Origin: Desulforegulaceae bacterium
GTDB taxonomy: Bacteria; Desulfobacterota; Desulfobacteria; Desulfobacterales; JACKCP01
DNA length: 64,000 nt
Direction of reading: 5' to 3'
Assembly (NCBI GenBank): GCA_034006035.1
Contig: JAVETN010000002.1
Location: forward strand, 62,001 to 126,000
The position numbers and the translations under genes were made by a program. Every line of letters starts with the position of its first letter. The stretch's first letter is position 1. Below the pieces are notes generated by a model. The model was not told the DNA's origin. It was given only the letters and a program-made list of their open reading frames with translations, and did not search any database. This document shows positions 1-9,632 of the stretch, in pieces.

Positions 1-1180
1 TATGGACAAGAAGTCCTTCTGAGATAATTTCAAAAACAGTCATCCTGGGGTTTAAGCTCCCAAAGGGATCTTGAAAAACAACCTGAATTTGGGATCGGAT
101 TTCCCTTAAAAGTGAAGGCTTTAAATTATCAATTCTTTTGTTTTTAAAATAAATTTCACCCCTTGAATCAATGAGCCTTAAAAGTGAAAGACCAAGGGTT
201 GTTTTTCCTGAACCACTTTCTCCCACAATTCCAAGAGTTTCACCTTTTTTAAGTGAAAAATTTATTTTATCGCAAGCTTTGATAAAACCTTTTGTTCTTT
301 TTAAAATTCCTTTTTTAATGGGAAACCAGACCTTTAAATTTTTTGCCTCTAAAACTATTTCATCACTTAAACTCTCATCAAATCCAAAATCGTTGTCTGA
401 ACCCATGAGTTTTTTTGTATACTCATGGGAAGGATTTTCAAAAACATCTTTTGAATTTCCATACTCCAAAGCCTTTCCTTCTTTCATTACAAGGACTTTA
501 TCAGCAATGCTTTTAACAAGAAGAAGATCATGGCTTATAAAAATCATGGACATTGAAAGTCTTTGCTTTAAATCATCCAAAAGCTTTAAAATCTCAGCCT
601 GAACAGTTACATCAAGGGCAGTGGTTGGCTCATCTGCAATTAAAATATCAGGATTTTGCGCAATTGCCATTGCAATCATCACCCTTTGCCTTTGACCTCC
701 AGAAAGCTGATGAGGATATGAATCATATCTTTTTTCAGCCTCTTGAATTCCCACCATTTTCAAGAGCTCAACCACTTTTTTTCTTGTTTCTTTGATTTTT
801 TTACCGGAATGAATTAAAAAAACCTCTCCAATCTGATTGCCGATTTTATGAAGGGGATTTAAAGAGGACATGGGTTCTTGAAAAATCATTGCAATTTTTT
901 TTGTTCTCAATTTCTGAATATATGATTCAGGCATTTTTAAAAGATCTGTATTTTTATATAAAATTTCACCGCTAACCTCACAAAAAGGAGGTTTGGGCAA
1001 AAGCCCAATTATTGATTTTGCAGTAATAGACTTTCCAGAACCGCTTTCTCCAACAATTGCAAGAGTTTCCTTTTGCCTGAGTGTAAAACTAAGAGATTTT
1101 ACTGAATTAATACTTTTTCCAACCTTTTTGTTGAAACTTATATCAAGGTTTTTTATCTCTAAAATAAAATCATTTTCCAT
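1..1180 (-). CDS. yejF: YejF-like dual ATP-binding subunit of peptide ABC importer (3' part off window)
   Basis: This is a fused double ATPase that would power the YejB/YejE inner-membrane channel for peptide uptake. About 393 N-terminal residues are visible and the reading frame runs open off the window edge. The first ABC domain has Walker A GESGSGKS (residues 44-51), the signature LSGGQRQR and Walker B DEPTTALD. A second Walker A, GESGSGKTT, and the Q-loop VFQDPFGSLNP open the second domain. The ATG at 1178-1180 lies one base after the yejE stop, with GAGGGATAAA as ribosome site. It is the last visible gene of the minus-strand run. Dpp/Opp-type ATPases share this fold, but the two-domain fusion and the neighbours favour YejF. 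Confidence 0.88.
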   Translation of the reverse strand, partial: MENDFILEIKNLDISFNKKVGKSINSVKSLSFTLRQKETLAIVGESGSGKSITAKSIIGLLPKPPFCEVSGEILYKNTDLLKMPESYIQKLRTKKIAMIFQEPMSSLNPLHKIGNQIGEVFLIHSGKKIKETRKKVVELLKMVGIQEAEKRYDSYPHQLSGGQRQRVMIAMAIAQNPDILIADEPTTALDVTVQAEILKLLDDLKQRLSMSMIFISHDLLLVKSIADKVLVMKEGKALEYGNSKDVFENPSHEYTKKLMGSDNDFGFDESLSDEIVLEAKNLKVWFPIKKGILKRTKGFIKACDKINFSLKKGETLGIVGESGSGKTTLGLSLLRLIDSRGEIYFKNKRIDNLKPSLLREIRSQIQVVFQDPFGSLNPRMTVFEIISEGLLVH

Positions 1181-1181
1181 T

Positions 1182-2216
1182 TTATCCCTCAACCCTTGGA
1201 TCAAAAGCATCCCTTGCAGCTTCTCCTGTAAAAATCAAAAGACTAAGCATAAGAGATAAAGTTATAAAAGCAGAAATTCCAAGCCAGGGAGCTTGGATAT
1301 TTTCCTTTCCCTGGGCAAGAAGCTCACCAAGGGAAGGAGAGCCTGCCGGCATTCCAAATCCTAAAAAATCAAGGGAGGTAAGTGTAGTTATTGAGCTATT
1401 TAAAATAAAAGGGAAAAAAGTCATTGCAGCAATCATTGCATTGGGAAGCATATGTCTTGTCATTATTCTAAGATCTGAAACCCCTAAAGCTTTTGCAGCC
1501 ATTACATATTCAAGGTTTCTGCATCTTAAAAACTCGGCTCTTACAACATCGACAAGACTCATCCATGAAAATAAAAGCATGATAAAAAGAAGCCAGAAAA
1601 AACTTGGCTGGACAAAACCTGACAAAATAATAAGAAGATATAAAACAGGCATTCCTGACCAGATTTCAATTATTCTTTGACCTAAAAGATCGATCCTTCC
1701 TCCAAAATATCCTTGAACAGCACCGGCTGCTATTCCTATTAAAGAGCCGAAAACAGAAAGACAAAGGCCAAAAAGAACTGAAATCCTGAATCCGTAAATA
1801 AGCCTTGCTAAAACATCCCTGCCCTGATCATCAGTTCCTAGAAAATTTTCACTCCCAGGAGGGGAAGGAGCCGGGGATTTTAAATCATAATTTATTGTAT
1901 CATAGGAAAATCTTATCAAAGGCCAGATCATAAAGCCTTTTTCATTTATAAGCTCCTGAACATAAGAATCACGATAATCTGCTTCAGTTAAAAAATCTCC
2001 GCCAAAATCTGTTTCAGGATATTCAATAAAAACAGGAAAAAAAAACTTGTTTTCGTATTTAACAAAAATGGGTTTGTCATTTGCGATAAATTCAGCAAAC
2101 AAGGTAAGAACAAAAAGTATTATAAAAACTATTGAAGAATAATACCCTCTTTTGTTCTGCTTAAACAAAAGAAATCTTTTTTTTGCCATCCCAAATTTAT
2201 CGGTTTTCAAAATCAA
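1182..2216 (-). CDS. yejE: YejE-like ABC transporter permease
   Basis: Inner-membrane permease of a Yej-type peptide importer, the partner of YejB. The 344 residues match the family length. The N-terminal membrane segment ends in the family-typical IANDKP, followed by a long periplasmic loop with DFGG, then [15 protein letters not shown] and the binding-protein-dependent permease domain (about residues 140-340). The EAA loop that contacts the ATPase is near [10 protein letters not shown]. The TTG at 2216 has AAGGA just upstream and overlaps the yejB stop. An in-frame ATG at 2189 is the alternative and would match the E. coli N-terminus better. It is translationally coupled to its neighbours. 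Confidence 0.9.
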   Translation of the reverse strand: MILKTDKFGMAKKRFLLFKQNKRGYYSSIVFIILFVLTLFAEFIANDKPIFVKYENKFFFPVFIEYPETDFGGDFLTEADYRDSYVQELINEKGFMIWPLIRFSYDTINYDLKSPAPSPPGSENFLGTDDQGRDVLARLIYGFRISVLFGLCLSVFGSLIGIAAGAVQGYFGGRIDLLGQRIIEIWSGMPVLYLLIILSGFVQPSFFWLLFIMLLFSWMSLVDVVRAEFLRCRNLEYVMAAKALGVSDLRIMTRHMLPNAMIAAMTFFPFILNSSITTLTSLDFLGFGMPAGSPSLGELLAQGKENIQAPWLGISAFITLSLMLSLLIFTGEAARDAFDPRVEG

Positions 2217-3304
2217 CCTGTCCTTGTTTCAAAATCAATTCTTGGATCAACAAGAGTGTATGTTAAGTCTGAAATTATTCTTATAAAAAGACCAAGAAGA
2301 GTAAATATATAAAGACTTCCAAACATAACTGGATAATCCCTTGTTATTGCCGACTCAAATCCTAAAAGCCCCAGACCGTCAAGAGAAAAAATAACTTCAA
2401 TTAGTAAAGAACCGCTGAAAAACATCCCTATAAACGCAGAAGGAAAACCTGCAATTATTATAAGCATTGCGTTTCTAAAAACATGACCGTAAAGAACTGA
2501 TTTTTCATCAAGACCTTTGGCTTTAGCTGTCAATACGTATTGCTTGTGAATTTCATCAAGAAAAGAGTTTTTTGTTAAAAGTGTAAGTGTGGCAAATCCG
2601 CCGATTGATAAAGACAAAACAGGAAGAAAAATATGACTTAAATAATCTTTGATTTTACCAAAAAAGCTCAATTCATCAAAATTTATGGAAGTAAGTCCTT
2701 TTAAGGGAAAAATATCAAAATAATTTCCCCCTGCAAACAGGATTATTAAAAAAACAGCAAACAAAAATACAGGAATTGCATGTCCTATTGTTATCAAGGC
2801 ACTTGTGTAAATATCAAATTTTGAGCCGTGGGTTACAGCTTTTTTTACTCCAAGGGGAATGGATACAAGATAAATTATTAAAGTACTCCAGACTCCAAGG
2901 GAAATTGAAACAGGAAGCTTTTCTTTTATAAGTGTTATTACTTTTTTGTTTTTATAAAAACTCTGTCCAAAATCAAAACTGATAAAATCCTTGAGCATTT
3001 TAAAATATCTTTGATGCAAAGGCTTGTCAAAGCCGTAAAGGATTTCAAGCTCTTTTATGAGCTGAGGATCAACTCCCCTTGACCCCCTGTATGAGGAAAG
3101 GCCTTTTGAGTCAGAAGAAAAGGTTTCCATTGATTTATCCCCTGAAACCCTTGACAATGCATTTACTTTCCCTGTTTCAAGCTTGGCTATCATTTGCTCC
3201 ACAGGCCCGCCCGGAGCCGCCTGAATAATAAAAAAATTCAGGGTGATTATCCCAAGCAAAGTTGGAACAAGCAAAAAAAGTCTTCTAAATATATAGGCTC
3301 CCAT
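2213..3304 (-). CDS. yejB: YejB-like ABC transporter permease
   Basis: Inner-membrane permease that pairs with YejE to move peptides into the cytoplasm. It has 363 residues, like E. coli YejB. Residues 1-30 form the first membrane segment, ending in [10 protein letters not shown], which is conserved at the start of YejB and DppB proteins. A variable polar insert (about 40-85) follows, then the DppB-type permease domain with the EAA loop [19 protein letters not shown]. The C-terminus ends in LVDPRI, usual for the family. It lies directly after yejA with no spacer and overlaps yejE by 4 bases. Confidence 0.91.
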   Translation of the reverse strand: MGAYIFRRLFLLVPTLLGIITLNFFIIQAAPGGPVEQMIAKLETGKVNALSRVSGDKSMETFSSDSKGLSSYRGSRGVDPQLIKELEILYGFDKPLHQRYFKMLKDFISFDFGQSFYKNKKVITLIKEKLPVSISLGVWSTLIIYLVSIPLGVKKAVTHGSKFDIYTSALITIGHAIPVFLFAVFLIILFAGGNYFDIFPLKGLTSINFDELSFFGKIKDYLSHIFLPVLSLSIGGFATLTLLTKNSFLDEIHKQYVLTAKAKGLDEKSVLYGHVFRNAMLIIIAGFPSAFIGMFFSGSLLIEVIFSLDGLGLLGFESAITRDYPVMFGSLYIFTLLGLFIRIISDLTYTLVDPRIDFETRTG

Positions 3305-5083
3305 TTAATCTTCCTGCCACCAGGAATTAAGCCCAATTCCGTATTCAGGTGTTTTTTCTGGGTGTTTAAGCTTCTTGTTATAAGCAACTCTGAAAGAATC
3401 TATATGCCAATGGGGAACAAGGTAATAATTCCAGAAAAGCACCCTGTCCAAAGCTTTTGAATGATTGATAAGATTTTGCCTTCCTTTTGCTGAAATAAGC
3501 TTTTCTATGATCTCATCAATTACAGGATTTTTTATTCCGCAATAGTTTCTGCTTCCCGGAGTATCAGCAGCAAGGGATCCCCAAAAATATCTTTGCTCAT
3601 TTCCAGGCGAAAGGGACTGGGGAAAAACAGCGGTTATAATTTCAAAATCAAAATTTCTTATTCGATTATAAAACTGAGTATCATCAACCCGTCTTATTTC
3701 AAGTCCTATCCCAAGCCTTTCAAGACTTTTTTTATAGGTAAGGGCAACTCTTTCAAAGGCTGGATTTGAAATCAAAATCTCCAGCTCAAGGGGCTTTTTA
3801 GAATATTTGTCAATTCTTTTCCCATTTTCAACCAAATATCCTTCTTTTTTTAATATTTGAGAAGCTTTTCTTAAGTAATATCTTAGATTCTTTTCTCCGT
3901 CAGTATTGGGGAGAAACATTTCTTTTTCAAAAACCTCAGCTGGAATTTTACCCTTATAAGGTTTTAAAATTTCAAGCTCTTCTTTTGAAGGCAACCCTTT
4001 TGCAGCAAGCTCTGAATTTGAAAAAAAAGAAAGAGATCTTTTATATTGTCCATAAAACAAATTTTTGTTTATCCAGTCAAAATCAAAAGCATATACAAGA
4101 GCTTTTCTTAAATTTTTGTTTTTAAACTTTTCACTTCTTAAATTAAAAGCAAATCCCTGCATTCCTGAGCTGTTTTTATGATAAATCTCTTCTTTTAAAA
4201 TTTCACCTTTATCAAAGGCTTGCCCTGTATAGGATACAGCCCATGATTTTGCAGTATACTCAAGGCGGAAATCATAGGCTCCTGCCTTAAATGCTTCAAG
4301 TGAAACTGTTTCATCCCTGTAATAATCAAAAATAATTTCATCAAAATTATACATTCCCTTGTTTACAGAAAGATCTTTTCCCCAATAGTTTTTCACCCTT
4401 TCATAAGCAATAAATTTTCCGGGGCTGAACTCCTTAACTTTGTAAGGTCCGCTTCCCAAGGGAGGGATTAGCCCTGATTCAAAACCTTTTTTTTCATAAT
4501 AATGCTTTGGAAGCACAGGAAGCTGGGAAATAATTAAGGGAAGTTCTGGATTTTTACTTGTTTTAAAATTAAACCTTACTTTTTTATCTGATACTTTTTC
4601 CACATTTAAGACATCATTATAATATTTTTTATAAATGGGAGATCCTTTTTCCATTAAAATATTAAAAGAAAAAATAACATCTTCAGGAGTAATTATTTGC
4701 CCATCGTGAAACCTTGCTTTTTCATTTATTTTAAATTCAACATATTCATTGGAATCTGGAATTGTTATTTCTTCAGCTATAAGTCCATAGATTGAAAAAG
4801 GCTCATCTTCGGACTGAACACAAAGATTTTCAAATACATAACCAAGTCCGTCTGCTGAAAGACCTTTTAATACAAAAGGATTTAAGGAATCAAAACTTCC
4901 AGTTGACGCCCTTTTCAAAACCCCGCCTTTTGGGGCATTGGGATTTACATATTCAAAATGTGAAAAACCTTTTTTATATTTCACTTCACCATTCATGGCA
5001 AACCCATGGCCTGAAGAAGTTTGACAATAAACCCCAGGTACAAAGCAAAAAAACAACAAAAAGAAATAAACCAGATGTTTCAC
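3305..5083 (-). CDS. yejA: YejA-like periplasmic peptide-binding protein
   Basis: Extracytoplasmic solute-binding protein of the SBP_bac_5 family that delivers peptides to YejBEF. It has 592 residues, with a signal peptide cut near residue 20 (VYCQ). The YejA signature follows: HGFAMNGEVKY, then YVNPNAPKGG and SLNPFVLKG. The rest is the large DppA/OppA-type bilobed fold, with FHDGQIITPEDVIFS typical of the family. There is no lipobox, because the Cys at 20 lacks the LxGC context, so it is probably free in the periplasm. Its start lies 1 base after the M16 peptidase stop, which suggests that peptides made by that enzyme could be its ligands. Confidence 0.9.
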   Translation of the reverse strand: MKHLVYFFLLFFCFVPGVYCQTSSGHGFAMNGEVKYKKGFSHFEYVNPNAPKGGVLKRASTGSFDSLNPFVLKGLSADGLGYVFENLCVQSEDEPFSIYGLIAEEITIPDSNEYVEFKINEKARFHDGQIITPEDVIFSFNILMEKGSPIYKKYYNDVLNVEKVSDKKVRFNFKTSKNPELPLIISQLPVLPKHYYEKKGFESGLIPPLGSGPYKVKEFSPGKFIAYERVKNYWGKDLSVNKGMYNFDEIIFDYYRDETVSLEAFKAGAYDFRLEYTAKSWAVSYTGQAFDKGEILKEEIYHKNSSGMQGFAFNLRSEKFKNKNLRKALVYAFDFDWINKNLFYGQYKRSLSFFSNSELAAKGLPSKEELEILKPYKGKIPAEVFEKEMFLPNTDGEKNLRYYLRKASQILKKEGYLVENGKRIDKYSKKPLELEILISNPAFERVALTYKKSLERLGIGLEIRRVDDTQFYNRIRNFDFEIITAVFPQSLSPGNEQRYFWGSLAADTPGSRNYCGIKNPVIDEIIEKLISAKGRQNLINHSKALDRVLFWNYYLVPHWHIDSFRVAYNKKLKHPEKTPEYGIGLNSWWQED

Positions 5084-5084
5084 T

Positions 5085-7898
5085 TTAGTCCTCTTTTTTC
5101 GATTTGATTATAAGAAATGAAATGTTTTCCTTTAAAAGATATTGGTCGCATTTTTCCTGAACAACTTCTTTTGTAAGTGAAGAATAGTCTGAGACAATGG
5201 TTTTTGCCCATTCAAGCTGAACTTTATTTTGAAAGGAGCCGTCAAGCACAGTATTAAGCCAGTATGAATTTTGCTGAACCTGGGTTGCAATTGAACTTAA
5301 AAGTGGTTTTAAAGCCCTTTCAAACTCATCATCTGTAATTTTTTTATTTTTTAAGCTTGAAATTATATTTTTTATTTCTTTTTTTACAATTTCAGTCTTT
5401 TCAGGTGAAGTTTTTACTCCCATGAAAAGACCTCCATAATTTTCATAAACTTTTGAAGGCTGATTATATGCAAAAGGAGAATAGGCCAGGCCAAGATTCT
5501 CCCTTATATTTACCCTGAGTCTGTCATCAATAATTCTTGCACAAAGACTTAAAGCTCTTGAGTTTTCTATTGGATAAATATGATCTGTTTTAAACCCGCC
5601 AAGAACAAAAGCAGATTCTATTTTTGTATCTACAAAAATTTCTTTGTTTTTTCCCATTGGAAAACCCACAGGCTTTGGTGATAGTTGTTTAATTTTACTT
5701 CGCTTTTTATCTACGCCCAAATATTTTAAGCTAAGGTTTTCAATAACTTCTTCATCAAAATCACCAACAATAGAAACTTCAAAGGCCTGATTTTTGAAAT
5801 TATCATTAATCAATTGCTTTATATCATGAATACTTATTTTTTTTGCATCTTCATAGGTTAAAAACTCAAATCTATGATCGTTTTCCGCAAAAAAACCACT
5901 GGCATTCAAACTCAAGTTTCCATCAACTGATTTAAGCTTTTTTTCATATGAAGTTTTAAGCCTTTTCAAGGAAAGCTCATAGGCATTTTCTTTAATCCCA
6001 GGATCATTTATATAATGATAAAAAAGAAGAAACAATGTTTCAAGGTCATTTTTTGAGGAGCTGCCTGTAAAATAAAGCCTGTCTTCATCAACTCCAAACT
6101 TTAAAAAGACATCTTTATTGGAAAGGCTTATCCCAAGCTCTTCACTTGAAATGGAACTTAATTTACCAGAGTTTAAAACCCTTGAGCTTAATAAATATAA
6201 TCCTTTTTTATTTTCAGATTCAAAAGCTTTTCCCCTTCCAAAGGATGCTTTAAAAAAAACCTTATTTTTATCAAAATCTGTTTTTTTATAATTTATTATA
6301 TTATTATTTTTTAAAATTATTCTTTTAACTTCAGGTTCAAGAACAAGTTTTTCTTTTATCCCGGATTTTTGTTCAGAAATTTCAAGATAAGGAAAAACTT
6401 TGGCTGTTTTTTCATTTTTTTCTTTTGTTTTTTGTAAAAAAGCCTTTTTTGCAGACTGAGATATTTTTTCAAGAGGTTTATCTTTAATCAATACATTACC
6501 TGTTAAGGCAATAGAAAGATTGTCAAGATCCCAGATTTTATCAAAACTTTTATTTAAATCCTCAAGGGTTAAGTTTTTTACAAAAGGAGAAAAAATCTTT
6601 TGCTCATTTTCAGGCGAAACAATTATTTCACCTCCCATGGCAGAAGAAATATAAGAGGCCGCAAGTTCTTTTGTATCCCTGGTTTTAGAAGTTTCAACTC
6701 CCCTTTCAAATATCTTAATTACTTCATTTTTCACTCTTTCCAGCTCATATTGATAAAATCCGTTTTCCTTAATTTTCTTAAGCTCCAAACCTAAGATAAG
6801 AAGAGTTTTTTCCCAGTTTTCCGGACTTGTTTTACCTGAAATATTTGACCACAAAACACGATTCATAAAAGGGAAAGTAAAAGTATTTGCAGATTCAAAG
6901 GGCTGGTCACTTTTTTCAAGAAGAGAATTAAGCCTGTAATTTAAAAGAAGAGAAACCATATATTTTTTAAGCCAGCTTGATTCGTATAAAAAATTGCTGG
7001 TTTTACTTTCAATATCTTTTATAAAATTGATTGAAACACTTGTGCTGGCTGATTCCTTTTCATAATGATAAAAAGTTTGGATCCCTTTTTTATTTTTCAA
7101 TTTTCCAAAATCAGAAATTTCTTTAAAAACATTAGTTTTCTTTTTTTCTGAAAAAACTTCTTTTATAAGCTTTTCTGTTTCATCTAGATCTAAATCTCCT
7201 ACTACGGCAAGCACCATTCTTTCAGGTGTATACATTGAATTATAAAATTTCTTTAAATTTTCAGGGCCTGAACTTTCAAGAACTGATTTTTCACCTATGG
7301 GAAATCTCTTTGGTAAAATAAGACCATCAAACAAAAAATTATAAAGTTTTACCCTTGTTCTATAATCAGCAGAATCACGGGCTGACATTTCAGCAAGGAC
7401 AACTTTTCTTTCTCTTTCAACCTCTTTTTCGGGTATAAGGGCATTAAAAGCAAAATCATTTAAAATTATCAATCCCTCCTTTAATTCCTCTTTTTTACCT
7501 TCTGGAAGATAAATTTTATATACTGTTTCATCAAATCCTGTGTGTGCGTTTGTATCTGCTCCAAAATCCATTCCTATTTTCTGGAAATAATTTACAAGTT
7601 CTCCTGGGCTGAAATTTTTTGAACCGCAAAAAACCATATGCTCAAGAAAATGAGCTATTCCTCTTTCTTCTTCTGTTTCATGAATTGAGCCTGCCATTAC
7701 TCCAAGGTACAAAGCAGCCCTTTTTTCAGGAGTATTATTTGTTTTGATAAGATATCTAAAGCCATTATCCAGCCTGTTGAATTTAATTGATTGATCAAAG
7801 GGAAGATCTGTTTTTATTTCAGGCCATTTAAGCCTTTCTTCTCCAAAAGCTGAGATTGAAATAAAAAACACAGCTGCAAAAATAAAAATTTTTTTCAT
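5085..7898 (-). CDS. Periplasmic M16 (pitrilysin-family) zinc metallopeptidase, PqqL/FusC-like
   Basis: Inverzincin protease of the M16 clan. Its 937 residues match the size of PqqL and FusC, the periplasmic members. A signal peptide covers about residues 1-19 (ISISAFGE). The zinc motif HFLEH is at 83-87, with a distal Glu ligand in EVERERKVVLAE (about 159-170). The four M16 repeats follow, the last two without the zinc motif. It overlaps the TPR gene by 4 bases and abuts yejA. Known relatives cut imported proteins such as ferredoxin in the periplasm. The substrate here cannot be read from sequence. The gene context (TonB system upstream, peptide importer downstream) supports a nutrient-processing role. 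Confidence 0.88.
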   Translation of the reverse strand: MKKIFIFAAVFFISISAFGEERLKWPEIKTDLPFDQSIKFNRLDNGFRYLIKTNNTPEKRAALYLGVMAGSIHETEEERGIAHFLEHMVFCGSKNFSPGELVNYFQKIGMDFGADTNAHTGFDETVYKIYLPEGKKEELKEGLIILNDFAFNALIPEKEVERERKVVLAEMSARDSADYRTRVKLYNFLFDGLILPKRFPIGEKSVLESSGPENLKKFYNSMYTPERMVLAVVGDLDLDETEKLIKEVFSEKKKTNVFKEISDFGKLKNKKGIQTFYHYEKESASTSVSINFIKDIESKTSNFLYESSWLKKYMVSLLLNYRLNSLLEKSDQPFESANTFTFPFMNRVLWSNISGKTSPENWEKTLLILGLELKKIKENGFYQYELERVKNEVIKIFERGVETSKTRDTKELAASYISSAMGGEIIVSPENEQKIFSPFVKNLTLEDLNKSFDKIWDLDNLSIALTGNVLIKDKPLEKISQSAKKAFLQKTKEKNEKTAKVFPYLEISEQKSGIKEKLVLEPEVKRIILKNNNIINYKKTDFDKNKVFFKASFGRGKAFESENKKGLYLLSSRVLNSGKLSSISSEELGISLSNKDVFLKFGVDEDRLYFTGSSSKNDLETLFLLFYHYINDPGIKENAYELSLKRLKTSYEKKLKSVDGNLSLNASGFFAENDHRFEFLTYEDAKKISIHDIKQLINDNFKNQAFEVSIVGDFDEEVIENLSLKYLGVDKKRSKIKQLSPKPVGFPMGKNKEIFVDTKIESAFVLGGFKTDHIYPIENSRALSLCARIIDDRLRVNIRENLGLAYSPFAYNQPSKVYENYGGLFMGVKTSPEKTEIVKKEIKNIISSLKNKKITDDEFERALKPLLSSIATQVQQNSYWLNTVLDGSFQNKVQLEWAKTIVSDYSSLTKEVVQEKCDQYLLKENISFLIIKSKKED

Positions 7899-8959
7899 AT
7901 TTCACCACTTATAATATTTAAAGCCTGATCAGAATAAATTGATTTTTTATCTTGGGATAAACTAAAGCATTTAAAAGCTTTTACATATTCACCTACCATT
8001 AAATAAGCTTCTCCTGCAAAATAATATAATTCACCTGATTTTTCTTTATTTAACTCAGCTAAACTTAAAAACAATTCACCTGAATTTTTATATTCGCCAT
8101 TTATAAATAAAATTTTTGCCTTTAGTAAATCTGATTTAAAATCAGAAGTTTTTATTTTTTCTATTGCTTTAAAAGCTTTAATATAAAGTCCTGAATCATA
8201 ATAAAGCCTGGCTGTTTCATAATGATTTTGAGGGCTTAATTTTTTATGATAAAAAACTTTTAAAAACTTATTGCCCTGATTAAAATCAAAAAGAAATTCA
8301 AAATCTTTTTCCAAAACTTTTTGAATATAAAGATCTGATTTAATGTCTTTTTTTAAAATTTTTTTAAGCTTTATATAATTATTGAAATACAATTTGTCAT
8401 AGGGTTTAATTTTCAGCAGTTTTTTATGAACATCCAGACATTTTTCATAGTTTTTAAGAGAAAAAAGAATTTGAGATTTTAAATTAAGCATTTCTTCTTT
8501 TTTATCCAGAAATTGTTTTTCTTCTAAAATCTTTAAGGCCTTTGTGTAATTTTCACTTAAATAACCTGAATTTGCAGCAAGAAGAATTTCTTCTTCACTT
8601 GAATTGTTGTTAATACTTTTTAAAAAGCAGTCAAAGGATTTATCATATCTTTTCATTCCAAAAAAACAAAGGCCTTTATTCCAGTTTAAAGTTTTAAGAT
8701 TTTCATAACCCTCAGCTTTTTCAAAACATAAAAGACTTTTTTTAAAATTTTTTAAAAGAAAATATTTTTCACCTATAATAAAATAAAACTTAGATTTTTG
8801 TTTATTATCAGCATTTAAGTTTTCTATTTCAAGAGTTGCTCTTTCAAGACTGTTTTTTTCAATAAGAGATTTAATATTTGAAAAAGAGGATTCTTCACCA
8901 CTCAAACTTATTGGGAAAATAAAAAACATTATTAAACAAAAGCTAATCTTTATATACAT
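7895..8959 (-). CDS. TPR-repeat protein of the TonB2-like cluster, exported
   Basis: A 354-residue protein with an N-terminal signal peptide (about 1-20, ISLSGEES) followed almost entirely by tetratricopeptide-like helical pairs, for example KNFKKSLLCFEKAEGYENL, KYDKSFDCFLKS-type and EYVKAFKCFSLS units. TPR proteins are periplasmic or outer-membrane partners in TonB2-type clusters, often located right after tonB as here. The start lies 17 bases inside the end of tonB, and its stop overlaps the M16 start, so all three are probably translated together. The partner is unknown. A role as scaffold linking TonB to the peptidase or receptor is inference. Confidence 0.75.
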   Translation of the reverse strand: MYIKISFCLIMFFIFPISLSGEESSFSNIKSLIEKNSLERATLEIENLNADNKQKSKFYFIIGEKYFLLKNFKKSLLCFEKAEGYENLKTLNWNKGLCFFGMKRYDKSFDCFLKSINNNSSEEEILLAANSGYLSENYTKALKILEEKQFLDKKEEMLNLKSQILFSLKNYEKCLDVHKKLLKIKPYDKLYFNNYIKLKKILKKDIKSDLYIQKVLEKDFEFLFDFNQGNKFLKVFYHKKLSPQNHYETARLYYDSGLYIKAFKAIEKIKTSDFKSDLLKAKILFINGEYKNSGELFLSLAELNKEKSGELYYFAGEAYLMVGEYVKAFKCFSLSQDKKSIYSDQALNIISGEI

Positions 8960-9632
8960 AACTCACCGGTAAATAAACAAAAGTTGACACTTTTTTCCCA
9001 TTTTTAATTCCCGGGGAAAACTTCCATTGTTTCACTGCTTTTATTACACTTTCATCAAAAACTTTTTCATGGGTTGAAGAAACTATAGTTAAATCTTCAA
9101 TCTTTCCATTTTGGTTTACAACAAATCTAAGCAAAATTTTTGCATTTTTAATTCCCATTCTTTTTGCTTCAAGAGGAAATTCAGGCTTTGAGCTTTCAAG
9201 TACAAAAGGTTTTTTATCAAGTTCTAAAAGATCAAAAATATTTGAAGGTTTATTGTCTTTATCCCTGATTTCACCATTTGAAAAAAACTTATTTTCAAAA
9301 CTTTCTTTTTTAATCATTGAATCAAGATCATATTCAAGCTTTTTGCTTTTAAAATCTTTGACTTTTACTTCTTTTTCCTGATAAAAACCCGGTTTTTTCT
9401 TTTCATTAAAAACAAAATTTTTAACCCTGGATGAAAAATTTTTTTCAAAACTTTCATTTTCTTTTGAAGCCTTTTCCTGGCTTAAATTCAAGGAAATAAG
9501 ATTGGTGGATTTTTGTTTAAATTGAGAGTTTAATTTTTTTTCAGGAAAAAGAAAGGAAAGAAGAATAAAAAAAACCAAAGAAATTATAAAACCTCCCATG
9601 GTTGAAATTAAGACAATGAACTTATTCTTCAT
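8943..9632 (-). CDS. tonB: TonB-family energy transducer
   Basis: Inner-membrane protein that spans the periplasm and passes ExbB/ExbD energy to outer-membrane receptors. It has 229 residues: a single membrane anchor at about 7-29, a charged linker rich in Lys, Glu, Ser and Phe (about 35-135) in place of the usual Pro-rich linker, and a C-terminal TonB domain (about 145-229). The domain carries FPLEAKRMGIKNAKILLRF, VNQNGKIEDL, AVKQWKFSPG and the final VSYVY strand. It lies between the ExbB-ExbD fusion (11-base overlap) and the TPR gene. The short linker may suit the TonB2 class, which works with TtpC. Confidence 0.87.
   Translation of the reverse strand: MKNKFIVLISTMGGFIISLVFFILLSFLFPEKKLNSQFKQKSTNLISLNLSQEKASKENESFEKNFSSRVKNFVFNEKKKPGFYQEKEVKVKDFKSKKLEYDLDSMIKKESFENKFFSNGEIRDKDNKPSNIFDLLELDKKPFVLESSKPEFPLEAKRMGIKNAKILLRFVVNQNGKIEDLTIVSSTHEKVFDESVIKAVKQWKFSPGIKNGKKVSTFVYLPVSYVYKD

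Noticed and set aside
171-1259. Plus-strand open frames across the first 1.2 kb
   Set aside because: They are shadows of the minus-strand YejF-like gene, whose Walker and signature motifs are clear.
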